From assembly GCF_000009625.1 (NCBI RefSeq), contig NC_002678.2, forward strand, positions 2,666,001 through 2,730,000: a DNA stretch of 64,000 nucleotides. Reading direction: 5' to 3'. The translations under genes were made by a program, and so were the position numbers. This document shows positions 34,231-43,526 of this stretch, in pieces (the stretch's first letter is position 1; every line of letters begins with the position of its first letter). This stretch comes from Mesorhizobium japonicum MAFF 303099. Its GTDB lineage: Bacteria > Pseudomonadota > Alphaproteobacteria > Rhizobiales > Rhizobiaceae. Under the pieces are notes generated by a model. It did not search any database. It saw only the letters and a program-made list of their open reading frames with translations, and had not been told where the DNA came from.

Positions 34231-35082
34231 CTAAGCCGCCTTCTTCCACCCATTCCTGATATGCTTATACCCCTCGCGATAAACCGCTTCCGGCGTTTCG
34301 GAAAAATCGCGCCAAACCTTGGTCGCCGCCGCCAGATCCTTCAGCGACCGCCCGAACGCCTCGATAGTCAGCCAGTCGTCATAGCCGCTCTTGCGGATCG
34401 CCGCGAACGTCTCTTTCCACGGGATGTTGCCGCGTCCCGGCACGCCGCGATCGTTCTCTGATATGTGGATGTGCACGACATTCCGGCGATGCTTAGTATA
34501 GGCGCCGATCGGGTCGGCCTCCTCGATATTGGCATGAAAGGTGTCGTACATCGCCTTGATGTGCGGTCGGCCGACGGCATCGATGTGCTCCGACAGGTCC
34601 GCCATCGTGTTGAAAAGATAACATTCGAAGCGGTTCAGCGCCTCCAGCCCGATGGTCACGTTGCGCGTGCCGGCATGGTCGCCGATGGCGCGCTGCGAGG
34701 CGATGGAACGGTTCTTCTCGGCGGGTGTCGGCCCGCTGCCGGAAAAGGCGCCGAGCGTCGAGTGCAGCGGTCCGCTGAGCGTTCTGGCGCCAAGCGCATC
34801 GGCACAATCAACAGCCCATTTCATGTAAGCGATACCGGCCTTGCGCGTTCCCGCATCGGCCGAGATCAGGTTCATCGTGGGATCGCCCATCGCCGAGACC
34901 GCGGTCCGCTCCAGCCCGATGCGATCGAGCAGGTCGCCGAGCTTTTTATAATCGTCCGGCATGCCGGCGAAGATCGGTATTTCGACACCGTCGAAGCCCG
35001 TCGCCTTGATGTCGCGAAGCAATGGCTCATGCTTCTTCGACACCGCCGTCGTCCACAAAAACATGCACATGCCGATTTTCAT
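34231..35082 (-). CDS. Ketose 3-epimerase-like / sugar phosphate isomerase, TIM barrel
   Basis: A 283-residue xylose-isomerase-like TIM barrel resembling D-tagatose/D-psicose 3-epimerases. Metal ligands expected in this family are visible in order: Glu in IGLEALNRFE, Asp in AMYDTFHANIEE, His in VHIHISENDRGVPG and Glu in LTIEAFG. A GGGAGGG precedes the ATG by about six bases. It is the last of three minus-strand genes (isomerase, Gfo/Idh/MocA dehydrogenase, this gene), consistent with interconversion and oxidation of a rare sugar or inositol. Confidence 0.86.
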   Translation of the reverse strand: MKIGMCMFLWTTAVSKKHEPLLRDIKATGFDGVEIPIFAGMPDDYKKLGDLLDRIGLERTAVSAMGDPTMNLISADAGTRKAGIAYMKWAVDCADALGARTLSGPLHSTLGAFSGSGPTPAEKNRSIASQRAIGDHAGTRNVTIGLEALNRFECYLFNTMADLSEHIDAVGRPHIKAMYDTFHANIEEADPIGAYTKHRRNVVHIHISENDRGVPGRGNIPWKETFAAIRKSGYDDWLTIEAFGRSLKDLAAATKVWRDFSETPEAVYREGYKHIRNGWKKAA

Positions 35083-35127
35083 CGACGGCCCTCCCCCCCC
35101 GTTTGATCCCCCCGGATCATTTTTGTT

Positions 35128-36315
35128 TTAGAGCTTGGTCCACGCTCCATTCTTCTTCGACGATTTCACGCAGGCTTCGATGAAGGCCATGCCTTCGACG
35201 CCATCCTGGATGGTCGGGAAGATGACGTCCCTTGCCGGCTTGCCACCCTTCTTGCGCGCCGCACGAATGGCGCGTGCGGCCTCCTGATAGATGTTGGCGA
35301 AGCCTTCGAGATAGCCCTCGGGATGGCCTGACGGCACGCGGCTGACACGGCCCGCCACCGGCAGCGCGCCGGCGCCGTTGCGGGTGATCAACTGCTTGGG
35401 CTGGCCGAACGGCGTGTACCAGAGATAGTTCGGATCGGCCTGCACCCATTCCAGCCCGCCCTTCGAGCCATAGATGCGCAGCTTCAGCCCGTTCTCGTGG
35501 CCCGGCGCCACCTGGCTGGCCCAGATCATGCCCTTGGCCGGATGCGTCTTGCCGGTGGGCTTGAAGCGCAGCATGACGTTGACATTGTCGTCGAGCAGCC
35601 GCCCCGGCACGAAGGCATCGAGATCGGCCGACAGCGAATCCAGCTCCAGCCCGGAGACGAAGCGGGCGAGATTGTAGGCATGGGTGCCGATGTCGCCCAG
35701 CGCGCCGCCGGCGCCCGCCTGCTTGGGATCGCCTCGCCATGAGGCCTGCTTCTGGCCGGTGGCTGCGAGATCCTCGGTCAGCCAGTCCTGCGGATATTCC
35801 GACTGCACGATGCGGATGTCGCCAAGTATACCCTTGGCTACCATTTCGCGCGCCTGCCGCACCATCGGATAGGCGGTGTAGTTATGGGTGAGCACGAACA
35901 CCTTGCCGGTCTTCTCGACGATCGCCGCGAGCTTTTTTGCCTCGGCCAGTGTCGTCGCCAGCGGCTTGTCGCAGATCACGTGGATGCCGGACTCGAGGAA
36001 GGCCTTGGCAGCCGGCACATGGACATTGTTGGGCGTGACGATGGCCACCGCCTCGATGCCGTCGGGGCGCTTGGCCTCGGCCTTGGCCATCTCGGCATAG
36101 GAAGCGTAGCTACGGTCCGGATCGAGCCCGAGTTCGGCGGCTGAAGCCTTGGCGCGCTCGGGGTTCGCCGAAAGCGCACCAGCCACCAGCACGAACTCAT
36201 TGTCCAGGCGCGCCGCGATGCGGTGCACCGCGCCGATGAAGGCGCCTTGCCCGCCGCCGACCATACCATAGCGGATCGGGCCGCCTCCCGTTTCCGATTT
36301 CGATGCGCCGACCAT
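35128..36315 (-). CDS. Gfo/Idh/MocA family oxidoreductase
   Basis: A 395-residue NAD(P)-dependent dehydrogenase. The Rossmann motif GMVGGGQGAFIGAVH lies near residue 18, and the catalytic Lys is in CDKPLATT near residue 135. A later GGALGDIGTHAYNLARF carries the His/Asp pair common to sugar and inositol dehydrogenases. GAGGGAG is positioned before the ATG. It is 45 bases upstream of the epimerase gene and likely co-transcribed with it. Confidence 0.9.
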   Translation of the reverse strand: MVGASKSETGGGPIRYGMVGGGQGAFIGAVHRIAARLDNEFVLVAGALSANPERAKASAAELGLDPDRSYASYAEMAKAEAKRPDGIEAVAIVTPNNVHVPAAKAFLESGIHVICDKPLATTLAEAKKLAAIVEKTGKVFVLTHNYTAYPMVRQAREMVAKGILGDIRIVQSEYPQDWLTEDLAATGQKQASWRGDPKQAGAGGALGDIGTHAYNLARFVSGLELDSLSADLDAFVPGRLLDDNVNVMLRFKPTGKTHPAKGMIWASQVAPGHENGLKLRIYGSKGGLEWVQADPNYLWYTPFGQPKQLITRNGAGALPVAGRVSRVPSGHPEGYLEGFANIYQEAARAIRAARKKGGKPARDVIFPTIQDGVEGMAFIEACVKSSKKNGAWTKL

Positions 36316-36341
36316 GTTTTCTCCCTCGTGTCTTGGATGCT

Positions 36342-36359
36342 CCTCCCCTGAAGGGGAGG
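36342..36359. repeat. Short intergenic palindrome
   Basis: CCTCCCCT-GA-AGGGGAGG, perfect 8-bp arms, in the gap between two minus-strand genes. No T-run. It resembles the hairpin at 448-475 in base pattern and is probably a dispersed intergenic element. Confidence 0.5.
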
Positions 36360-36369
36360 GAAAGCCCTG

Positions 36370-37425
36370 TCAAATTCCCATCATCGCGCGCAGCACTTTC
36401 TTGTCCGTCGCGCCGCCGGCAAAGTCGTCGAATGCCTTCTCCGTCACACGGATGATGTGGTGCTGGATGAAAGGCGCCCCTTCGGCTGCTCCATCCTCGG
36501 GGTGCTTCAGGCAGCACTCCCATTCCAGCACCGCCCAGGAATCATAATTGTACTGCGTCAGCTTGGAGAAGATGCCGCCGAAATCCACCTGCCCGTCGCC
36601 GAGCGAGCGGAAGCGTCCTGCGCGGTTCGTCCAGCTCTGATAGCCGGAATAGACGCCTTGCCGGCCGGTCGGGTTGAACTCGGCGTCCTTGACGTGGAAG
36701 GCCTTGATGCGCTCGTGGTAGATGTCGATGAATTCGAGATAGTCGAGCTGCTGCAGCAGGAAGTGCGACGGGTCGTAGTTGATGTTGCAGCGCTTGTGGC
36801 CGCCCACAGCGTCGAGGAACATCTCGAAGGTGGCGCCGTCGAACACGTCCTCGCCGGGATGGATTTCGTAGCCGACATCGACTCCATTGTCCTCATAGAC
36901 GTCGAGGATCGGCTTCCAGCGCTTGCCGAGTTCGGCGAAGGCCTCTTCGATCAGACCGGCCGGCCGCTGCGGCCAGGGGTAGAGGTAGGGGAAGGCCAGC
37001 GCACCGGAGAAGGACACCGAAGCCTTGAGGCCGAGATTCTTCGAGGCCTTGGCGCCGAACTTCATCTGTTCGACCGCCCATTTCTGACGCGCCTTGGGAT
37101 TGTTGTGGACCGAGGCCGGCGCGAAGCCGTCGAACTGCGCGTCATAGGCCGGATGCACCGCCACCAACTGTCCCTGCAGATGCGTCGACAATTCGGTGAT
37201 CTCGACGCCGGCATCGGCGCAAATGCCCTTCACCTCGTCGCAATAGGTCTTGGAAGACGCCGCTTTCTCGAGGTCGAACAGGCGCGCGTCCCAGGTCGGG
37301 ATCTGCACGCCTTTATAGCCGAGACCGGCGGCCCATTTGGTGATCGCGGCCAGCGAATTGAACGGCGCTGCGTCACCCGCGAACTGCGCCAGAAACAGTC
37401 CAGGGCCCTTCATTGTCGTCGGCAT
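36370..37425 (-). CDS. Sugar phosphate isomerase/epimerase, TIM barrel
   Basis: A 351-residue xylose-isomerase-like TIM barrel. Metal and substrate residues lie in VGYEIHPGEDVFDG, NINYDPSHFLLQQLD, AFHVKDAEF and VLEWECC. The length and the HPGED and DPSHF segments place it with the group that usually accompanies Gfo/Idh/MocA dehydrogenases. GGGAGG lies six bases before the ATG at 37425; the ATG at 37431 abuts that site and is less likely. It is first in its operon, preceded by a TGGT-N3-ACCA site about 105 bases upstream. Confidence 0.88.
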   Translation of the reverse strand: MPTTMKGPGLFLAQFAGDAAPFNSLAAITKWAAGLGYKGVQIPTWDARLFDLEKAASSKTYCDEVKGICADAGVEITELSTHLQGQLVAVHPAYDAQFDGFAPASVHNNPKARQKWAVEQMKFGAKASKNLGLKASVSFSGALAFPYLYPWPQRPAGLIEEAFAELGKRWKPILDVYEDNGVDVGYEIHPGEDVFDGATFEMFLDAVGGHKRCNINYDPSHFLLQQLDYLEFIDIYHERIKAFHVKDAEFNPTGRQGVYSGYQSWTNRAGRFRSLGDGQVDFGGIFSKLTQYNYDSWAVLEWECCLKHPEDGAAEGAPFIQHHIIRVTEKAFDDFAGGATDKKVLRAMMGI

Positions 37426-37529
37426 CGGCATCCTCCCTCATTGTGTCGCGACCAAGCATAGCGCCGATTGGAAGCAGGGCCAGCCATTTTGGTCTTTTCG
37501 CATCGGGCGCTTTGCAGGCACTGCCATTC

Positions 37530-37540
37530 TGGTATTACCA
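37530..37540. promoter_or_regulatory. FadR-type operator TGGTATTACCA (site A1)
   Basis: Matches the FadR-subfamily consensus TNGT-N3-ACNA perfectly and lies about 105 bases before the minus-strand isomerase gene at 37425. The identical 11-mer occurs at 56676-56686. It belongs to the 402-base divergent gap 37426-37827, which holds no gene but two such sites and loose half sites (TTTGGTC near 37486 and 37551). Confidence 0.7.
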
Positions 37541-37709
37541 AATAAGGGAATTTGGTCAAGCCTGACAATGCATCGGCCGAGATCTCCGGATGTCCGAAGC
37601 ATCGGCATATATCACAATATAATCAATGGAATAATTCGCACGGAAAGTTGCGCATCCGCGCTTCTTGCCGTTCCAGGCAATTTGCTGTAGACCTCACTTC
37701 AGGCCCAAT

Positions 37710-37720
37710 TGGTCGAACCA
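37710..37720. promoter_or_regulatory. FadR-type operator TGGTCGAACCA (site A2)
   Basis: Second consensus site in the same gap, about 108 bases before the plus-strand isomerase ATG at 37828. The identical 11-mer occurs at 56852-56862. Each divergent operon therefore has its own site at a similar distance. Confidence 0.7.
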
Positions 37721-37827
37721 GTTTGCAGAAAAAAGGCTGGGGATGCCTTGGGGAGGAACCTTTGCGTCGTCTTTCGGCGACGCATGTCGAAGGCAAACGA
37801 TACGGACGAATTTGGGAAGGACAGACC

Positions 37828-38715
37828 ATGCATCTTTCGACGCACAACTGGATGCGGGCGGAACCGTTGGAGACGACGCTCAAGCGCATTAAGAAGTTCG
37901 GCTATGAGTCGATCGAGATTTCCGGCGAGCCCGAGCAGTACAAGACGAAGGAGACACGGGCGCTGTTGAAGGAGCATGGCATTCGCTGCTGGGGCGCGGT
38001 GACCTTGATGCTGGGCGAACGCAACCTTGCCGCCAAGAACCAGGGCCAGCGCGAGCGCTCGGTGCAATATGTCAAGGACGTGCTGACCATGGTCAGCGAG
38101 CTCGATGGCGAAATCATCACGCTCGTCCCCGCGACGGTCGGCAAGGTGGTGCCGGACGGCACGGAGGAAGAGGAATGGAAATGGGTGGTCGACGCGACCC
38201 GCGAATGCTTCACCCATGCCAAGAAGGTCGGCGTCAAGATCGCCGTCGAGCCGCTCAACCGCTTCGAGACCTATCTGTTCAATCGCGGCGCCCAGGCGCT
38301 GGCGCTGGCCGACGCGGTCAGCCCCGAATGCGGCGTCTGCCTCGACGCCTACCACATCCATATGGAGGAATTTAACGTCTACGACGCCATCCGTAAGGTC
38401 GGAAAGCGCCTGTTCGATTTCCATGTCGCCGACAACAACCGCTTCGCCGCCGGCCTCGGCCAGATCGACTGGCCGAAGATCGTCGCCACCTTGAAGGAGG
38501 TCGGCTATGACGGCGCGCTGACCAATGAATTCGTCGCCCCGGTCGACCGCACGCCGGCGGCGCCCTACCCCGAAATGGTCGAGCGCCACCCGGTCGATAT
38601 CTCGCCTGAGCAGCTGAAGTTCATCCAGGACCACGGCTCCAGCGTGCTGACCGAGAAATTCTACACCGACCAGATGCGCATCACCGCCGAAACGCTGCTG
38701 CCTCTGATCAAGTAG
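37828..38715 (+). CDS. Sugar phosphate isomerase/epimerase, TIM barrel
   Basis: A 295-residue xylose-isomerase-like TIM barrel. Expected metal ligands: Glu in IAVEPLNRFETY, Asp-His in CLDAYHIHMEE, His in FHVADNNRF and Glu in ALTNEFVAP. The pattern resembles D-tagatose 3-epimerase relatives. GAAGGA lies seven bases before the ATG; the frame is open upstream but that part has no domain. It heads a plus-strand operon of isomerase, enolase-superfamily enzyme, FadR regulator and 2-hydroxyacid dehydrogenase. Confidence 0.88.
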   Translation: MHLSTHNWMRAEPLETTLKRIKKFGYESIEISGEPEQYKTKETRALLKEHGIRCWGAVTLMLGERNLAAKNQGQRERSVQYVKDVLTMVSELDGEIITLVPATVGKVVPDGTEEEEWKWVVDATRECFTHAKKVGVKIAVEPLNRFETYLFNRGAQALALADAVSPECGVCLDAYHIHMEEFNVYDAIRKVGKRLFDFHVADNNRFAAGLGQIDWPKIVATLKEVGYDGALTNEFVAPVDRTPAAPYPEMVERHPVDISPEQLKFIQDHGSSVLTEKFYTDQMRITAETLLPLIK

Positions 38716-38774
38716 TCGACGACTGTTGGGAATTTGCCCTTTCGCCCTGACCGGCGGCGGGGCTGGGGAAAGAC

Positions 38775-39944
38775 ATGCGTATCAAGACCGTCCAAGCCTG
38801 GTGGGTCCGCATCCCGATCGAAGCCGCTCGGCAGCACCGCAGCGACTTCGGTCAGGTGACGACCTTCGACGCTGCCATCCTGCGCATCGAAACCGATGAC
38901 GGACTGGTCGGCTGGGGTGAAGGCAAGAACGCAGCCGGCAGCGCGGGCAGCTACGGCGCCCTCGTCCACCTGCTGAACCAGGAGGTCGGGCCGCAACTGA
39001 TCGGCCGCGATCCGGCCGATGTCGGCATCATCTGGGAAATGCTCTACAATGGCGTGCGCCATGACAGTGCCGCCCGCGCTGGCCACGCCATGCCGCAACT
39101 GGCGCGCCGCGGCATGAGCATCGCCGCCATCAGCGCCGTCGACATCGCGCTTTGGGATATCCTGGGCAAGTCGCTCGGCCAGCCGGTGTGGCGGCTGCTC
39201 GGCGGCCGCAAGATCGACCGCATGCAGGCCTACGCCTCGGGCGGCTGGGCGTCCGCCGATGCCATCGGCGAGCAGTTGAAATCCTACATCGCCCGGGGCG
39301 GCTTCAAGGCGCTGAAGATGCGGGTCGGCGCCATGGATGGCGCGGCGCACGTCTCCGCTGCCCGTGTCCGCGCCGCGCGCCAGGCGCTTGGCCCCGATGT
39401 AGAGCTGATGGTGGACGCTCACGGCACCTATACGGTGGCGGAAGCCAAGCGCTTCATCCACCTCGTCAACGACCTCGATCTGGCCTGGTTCGAGGAACCG
39501 GTGATCGCCGACGACAAGCCGGGCATGGCGGAAGTGCGCGCCTCCGGCGCCGTGCCGATCGCCACCGGCGAAAGCGAGGCGACGCGCTATGCCTTCCGCG
39601 ATCTTGCCGTGCTCAAGGCCGCCGACATCTTCCAGCCCGATCCCGCCTTTTGCGGCGGCATCAGCGAAGCGATGAAGATCGGCACCATCGCCAGCGCCTT
39701 CAATCTGCGCTTTGCGCCGCATCTATGGGCCGGCGCACCCTGCTTCTTCGCCGGGCTGCATGTCTGCGCCGCCTCGCCATCGAGTTTCACCGTCGAATAT
39801 TCACTCGGCGCCAACCCGATGATCCACGATCTGATCGAAGAGACTGTCGAAGCACAGGACGGTATGATAGCGATCCCGGAAAAGCCCGGATTGGGATTCA
39901 CCGTTTCTGAGCGATTCCTGGAGGCGCACGCGCAACGCAATTGA
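38775..39944 (+). CDS. Mandelate racemase/muconate lactonizing enzyme family protein
   Basis: A 389-residue enolase-superfamily enzyme. Metal ligands are Asp in LMVDAHG, Glu in AWFEEPV and Glu in ATGESEA. The general-base dyad is Asp in FQPDPA and His in FAPHLW, and a KMR motif sits on the second strand (FKALKMRVG). This set defines the mandelate-racemase subgroup, which includes many sugar-acid dehydratases. In this operon an acid-sugar dehydratase is the most likely role. The exact substrate is unknown. Confidence 0.88.
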   Translation: MRIKTVQAWWVRIPIEAARQHRSDFGQVTTFDAAILRIETDDGLVGWGEGKNAAGSAGSYGALVHLLNQEVGPQLIGRDPADVGIIWEMLYNGVRHDSAARAGHAMPQLARRGMSIAAISAVDIALWDILGKSLGQPVWRLLGGRKIDRMQAYASGGWASADAIGEQLKSYIARGGFKALKMRVGAMDGAAHVSAARVRAARQALGPDVELMVDAHGTYTVAEAKRFIHLVNDLDLAWFEEPVIADDKPGMAEVRASGAVPIATGESEATRYAFRDLAVLKAADIFQPDPAFCGGISEAMKIGTIASAFNLRFAPHLWAGAPCFFAGLHVCAASPSSFTVEYSLGANPMIHDLIEETVEAQDGMIAIPEKPGLGFTVSERFLEAHAQRN

Positions 39945-39946
39945 CG

Positions 39947-40666
39947 ATGAAAGAAAAGAACCTTCTCGCGGAACTCGCAGCCTATCTGTTCTCCCACTCG
40001 GACAAGGAGAGCGGCCGCACCCCATCCGAACGTGAGCTGGCGGAGCATTTCGCCGTCAGCCGCGGCCAGATCCGCGAGGCGCTGGCCATCCTCGAAGCCA
40101 TGCGCATCGTCGAGCGGCGCGCCAAATCCGGCATCTACATCGACACCAAGCAGGCGAGCGTCGAGGCGCTGGCGCTGTTCGCGCGCGCCGGCCTGCCGCT
40201 CGATCCCTTGCAGATCTACGAGACGGTCGAGTTGCGCAAGATCCACGAGATCAAGGCCGCCGAACTTGCCTGCTCGCGCGCCACCGAGGAGAATTTCGAG
40301 CGGTTGCGCGAGATCCTCAAGGCTTCCGAGGAACGCATCGCTGCCGGCGAAGGTCTGGCCAAGGAGGACCGCGAGTTCCACCTGGAGATTGTGCGCGCCA
40401 CCAAGAACAGCGTTTTCCACAACATCTGCAGCGTCTACTATCTGATGGGCGAACAGCGCCTGCCGATCTATTTCAACGATCCCGAACGCAGCGTGCGTTC
40501 GCATGCCGAGCATGTGCAGATCTACGAGGCGCTGCTGCGCCGTGACGGCAATCTCGCCCAGGCGCTGATGAGCGCCCACCTGCAAGGGGCGGAGAGCTAT
40601 TGGAAGGGCCTGATCGAGGGCGGGAATGCGGCTGCGCCCGCGAACTCGGCGCTCGAACAGGCCTGA
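39947..40666 (+). CDS. FadR-family (GntR) transcriptional regulator
   Basis: A 239-residue regulator. The winged helix spans about residues 10-70 (PSERELAEHFAVSRGQIREALAIL), and the FCD ligand-binding domain about 85-220 has candidate metal ligands in EDREFH and SHAEHVQIYEAL. It starts 3 bases after the enolase-superfamily gene (ATG 39947; a TTG at 39941 is possible) and is 2 bases before the hydroxyacid dehydrogenase, so it is a true operon member. The TGGT-N3-ACCA sites at 37530 and 37710 are the natural targets, implying autoregulation. Confidence 0.9.
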   Translation: MKEKNLLAELAAYLFSHSDKESGRTPSERELAEHFAVSRGQIREALAILEAMRIVERRAKSGIYIDTKQASVEALALFARAGLPLDPLQIYETVELRKIHEIKAAELACSRATEENFERLREILKASEERIAAGEGLAKEDREFHLEIVRATKNSVFHNICSVYYLMGEQRLPIYFNDPERSVRSHAEHVQIYEALLRRDGNLAQALMSAHLQGAESYWKGLIEGGNAAAPANSALEQA

Positions 40667-40668
40667 GC

Positions 40669-41661
40669 GTGGCCCGGACCGTGCCCAAGATCCTGTCGAC
40701 CCATCCGCTGCATCCGCGCGCCTCGGCCAAGCTGGCCGGCGCCGGCCAGCTCGTCATCGCATCGGCGCTCGATCCTGCCACCTTGACCGGGGAGGCCAAG
40801 AACGCTGACATCGTCATCGTCCGCGCGCCCCTGCCGCCGGCGCTGTTCGAGGGCGCCTGGAAGCTACGGGCGGCCATCCGCCATGGCGCCGGGCTCGACA
40901 TGATCCCGATGGAGGCGGCGACCGCCGCCGGAGTGCTGGTGGCCAACGTGCCGGCGGTCAACGCCCGTTCGGTGGCGGAACATGTGATGTTCACCGCACT
41001 TGCGCTGCTGCGGCAATTCCGCAGGGTCGACCGCGACCTGCGTGCCAAAGGCTGGCTTGCCGGACGCGAGCACGCCAACGCCAACATCGAGCTCGCGGGC
41101 AAGACAATCGGCATTGTCGGTCTCGGCGCCGTCGGCCAGGCTGTCGGCCATATCGCCGCGCACGGCTTCGACCTGAAGGTAGTGGCAACGACGCGCAGCA
41201 TGCAGCCGGCACCCGAAAAAGTCGGCTTTCTGTCGATCGACGCGCTGGTCGAGCAGAGCGACATCATCGTGCTCTGCTGTCCGCTGACGCCGGAGACGCG
41301 CGGCCTGATCAGCCGCGAGCGCATCGCCCGCATGAAACCCAATGCGCTTTTGATCAACGTTTCGCGTGGGCCGGTCGTCGATGACGACGCCCTGATCGAG
41401 GCCTTGCGAGAAGGTCGCATCGGCGGTGCGGCGCTCGATGTGTTTTCGACACAGCCGCTGTCGTACAATCATCCCTATTTCGGCTTCGACAACGTCATCA
41501 TCACCCCGCATATGGCGGGCATTACCGAGGAATCGATGATGCGCATGGGCGTCGGCGCGGTGGGCGAAGCCCTTCTGGTGCTGGCGGGCAAGCTGCCGGT
41601 CAATCTGCGCAATCCGGAAGCGGTCGATCACTACCGGCAGCGCTTTCCGCTCGACCTATAG
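40669..41661 (+). CDS. D-2-hydroxyacid dehydrogenase family protein
   Basis: A 330-residue NAD-dependent dehydrogenase. The nucleotide motif is GLGAVGQAVG near residue 145. Catalytic Arg is in NVSRGPVVDD, with Glu about 28 residues later and His in IITPHMAGIT. It begins at a GTG 2 bases after the FadR gene. Expected to reduce or oxidise a 2-hydroxyacid or hydroxypyruvate arising from the sugar-acid pathway encoded upstream. The upstream continuation of the frame lies inside the FadR gene and is not coding. Confidence 0.9.
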   Translation: MARTVPKILSTHPLHPRASAKLAGAGQLVIASALDPATLTGEAKNADIVIVRAPLPPALFEGAWKLRAAIRHGAGLDMIPMEAATAAGVLVANVPAVNARSVAEHVMFTALALLRQFRRVDRDLRAKGWLAGREHANANIELAGKTIGIVGLGAVGQAVGHIAAHGFDLKVVATTRSMQPAPEKVGFLSIDALVEQSDIIVLCCPLTPETRGLISRERIARMKPNALLINVSRGPVVDDDALIEALREGRIGGAALDVFSTQPLSYNHPYFGFDNVIITPHMAGITEESMMRMGVGAVGEALLVLAGKLPVNLRNPEAVDHYRQRFPLDL

Positions 41662-41701
41662 CAATCGCGGTTTCGCCCCAATTCTCCGCGACGTTGCAGC
41701 C

Positions 41702-42091
41702 ATGTCCAGTTTTCGCCTCGCCTTCCTGATTGCCGCAACCTCGTCGATCGGCCCCTTGCCGGCATTCGCCGCGGCTCAGAGCAGCTATGTCTATTGCGAC
41801 AATGGGCTGCGCTGCTTCAAGGCTCCCTGCCCGTCGAACAGCGCGCTCGACCTTGCCACCGGCAAGATCGTCAAGGGCGTGTCGATCGACGCCAGCCAAC
41901 TGCCGCAGGCCGACAAAGCGATAACGGACCAGTCCGACGTGCTCTACAGCGGCAAGATCGTCGTCAGGGGCTCGATCGAGCAGCGTACCCAGAGCATCAC
42001 AGGCAAGGACTATAGCCTGCCATGGCTGGTCGCGACCCGTATCGTACGCACCGCCAAGGACAGCGAACGCAAGCACTGTTCATCGCCCTGA
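41702..42091 (+). CDS. Small exported protein of unknown function
   Basis: A 129-residue protein with a signal peptide (FLIAATSSIGPLPAFAAA). The mature part starts with a Cys cluster (YVYCDNGLRCFKAPCPS), which suggests disulphides in the periplasm, and has another Cys near the C-terminus. No family is recognised. It is between the hydroxyacid dehydrogenase gene (40 bases upstream) and a convergent amidase gene. There is no strong ribosome site, but the signal peptide and codon use support it. Confidence 0.65.
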   Translation: MSSFRLAFLIAATSSIGPLPAFAAAQSSYVYCDNGLRCFKAPCPSNSALDLATGKIVKGVSIDASQLPQADKAITDQSDVLYSGKIVVRGSIEQRTQSITGKDYSLPWLVATRIVRTAKDSERKHCSSP

Positions 42092-42115
42092 TCCGCGATT
42101 GCGATTCACGACTGG

Positions 42116-43411
42116 TCAGCCACCAAGCAGCCGTTCCACTTCGGCGGCTATCCGCAGCAGACGCCGGTCATGGCCGTTGCGCGCCACCAGCATCAGTCCG
42201 GCCGGCAGCGCCATGTCGGGCATCGGCAGCGAGATCGCGCAGAGGTCGAACTGGTTGGCCACCTGCGTGTTGCGCAGCAGCAGGCCTTCGACATGGTCAC
42301 GCAGTTCGGCATCCTCGGCCAGGGAAACGATGGTCGGCGCCGTCACCGGCGTGGTCGGCAGGGCCAGCACATCGACCGACGCCAACCGGTCGTCCATGGC
42401 GGCAATGAGAGCGCTGCGGCGGCGCAGGACCCTGATATAGACGGGCACCGGCAGCATTGCCGCCCGCGACAAAGGCCCGCTGACATGCGGGTCGACCGGC
42501 ACCGATGCCCCTGTCGCCAGCCAGTCGGCATGCACTTCGGCCCCTTCCATGGCAGCGATCGAGCCACGCTTGGTGGCGGTCCTGAACTCTGCGATCATGT
42601 CGTCGATTACCAGATCGGCCATGCGCGCGCCGGCCTGTTCGATCTTGCCGAGACAATGCTCGAACGCCGCGGCAACTTCACCTTCCGTGTCGCCAAAAAG
42701 AACACCACGCGGCACACCGACTCGAAGTCCCGCGAGCGATATGGCCGCCAGTTCGGCCGGCGCCTCGCCGGCCATCACCGCGTCTGTGGCGGCACATTGC
42801 GCGACGGTTCGGGCAAGCGGCCCGATCGAGTCCAAAGTGCCAGATAGCGGAAAGGCGCCGATCAGCGGCACCCGCCGCGCCGTCGGCTTGAAACCGACGA
42901 CACTATTGAGCGATGCCGGAATGCGGATCGAGCCACCGGTATCGGATCCGATGGAGATGTCGCTCGTCCCCTCACCGACGGAAACGCCGGCGCCTGAGGA
43001 CGAACCGCCGGGAATACGGCTGGCATCGATGGCGTTGCCGGGCGTGCCGTAATGCATGTTGTCGCCGATCGCCGTGAAGGCGAATTCTGTCATGTTGGTC
43101 TTGCCGATGATGACCGCGCCGGCTTGCCGAAGCCGGCTGACGATAGCGGCATCGCGCATAGCCGGTGCGGCTGTCTTGCGCATCAGCGAGCCGGCCGTGG
43201 TCACTTCGCTGGCGACGTCGAACAGATCCTTTATCGAGACGATGACGCCGTCGAGCGGTCCGAGCGTCACCCCGGCTCGGTTGCGGGCGTCGCTGGCGTC
43301 AGCCGCGGCCCGCGCGGCCTCGATATAGAGCTTGGTGAAGACCTTTTCGTCGGCCGCACGATTGGCAAGACGTGACAGGATGATTTCGAGACGGTCGCGG
43401 ATGGATTGCAT
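42116..43411 (-). CDS. Amidase (amidase signature family)
   Basis: A 431-residue amidase-signature hydrolase. The Ser-cisSer-Lys triad is visible: Lys in VSIKDLFDV, cis-Ser in GGSSSGAGVSVG and nucleophile Ser in SDTGGSIRIPA. Such enzymes hydrolyse carboxamides; the substrate is unknown. The ATG at 43411 is chosen since the protein aligns from MQSIRDRLEII, and a GGCGGAG lies about 11 bases upstream. An open frame extends to 43696 without family features. It is divergent from the GFA gene. Confidence 0.9.
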   Translation of the reverse strand: MQSIRDRLEIILSRLANRAADEKVFTKLYIEAARAAADASDARNRAGVTLGPLDGVIVSIKDLFDVASEVTTAGSLMRKTAAPAMRDAAIVSRLRQAGAVIIGKTNMTEFAFTAIGDNMHYGTPGNAIDASRIPGGSSSGAGVSVGEGTSDISIGSDTGGSIRIPASLNSVVGFKPTARRVPLIGAFPLSGTLDSIGPLARTVAQCAATDAVMAGEAPAELAAISLAGLRVGVPRGVLFGDTEGEVAAAFEHCLGKIEQAGARMADLVIDDMIAEFRTATKRGSIAAMEGAEVHADWLATGASVPVDPHVSGPLSRAAMLPVPVYIRVLRRRSALIAAMDDRLASVDVLALPTTPVTAPTIVSLAEDAELRDHVEGLLLRNTQVANQFDLCAISLPMPDMALPAGLMLVARNGHDRRLLRIAAEVERLLGG

Positions 43412-43526
43412 GTCGATGTCGGACTCCGCCAGGATGCAACGTCTTTTAGGCAAGCGGTCGATAGGCTTGCGGAAGGGATAACCCGGCCAGCGTGCCTTTG
43501 CACCTGCCAGCGATAGGAAGATACTG

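Noticed and set aside
37618..37623. TATAAT hexamer in the 37.5 kb divergent gap as a promoter
   Set aside because: No acceptable -35 box lies 16-18 bases upstream and it is about 205 bases from the gene, so I do not list it as a promoter.
40600..40668. Start of the hydroxyacid dehydrogenase at 40600
   Set aside because: This would overlap the FadR gene by 67 bases with unrelated sequence; the GTG at 40669 sits right after the FadR stop and aligns with the family.
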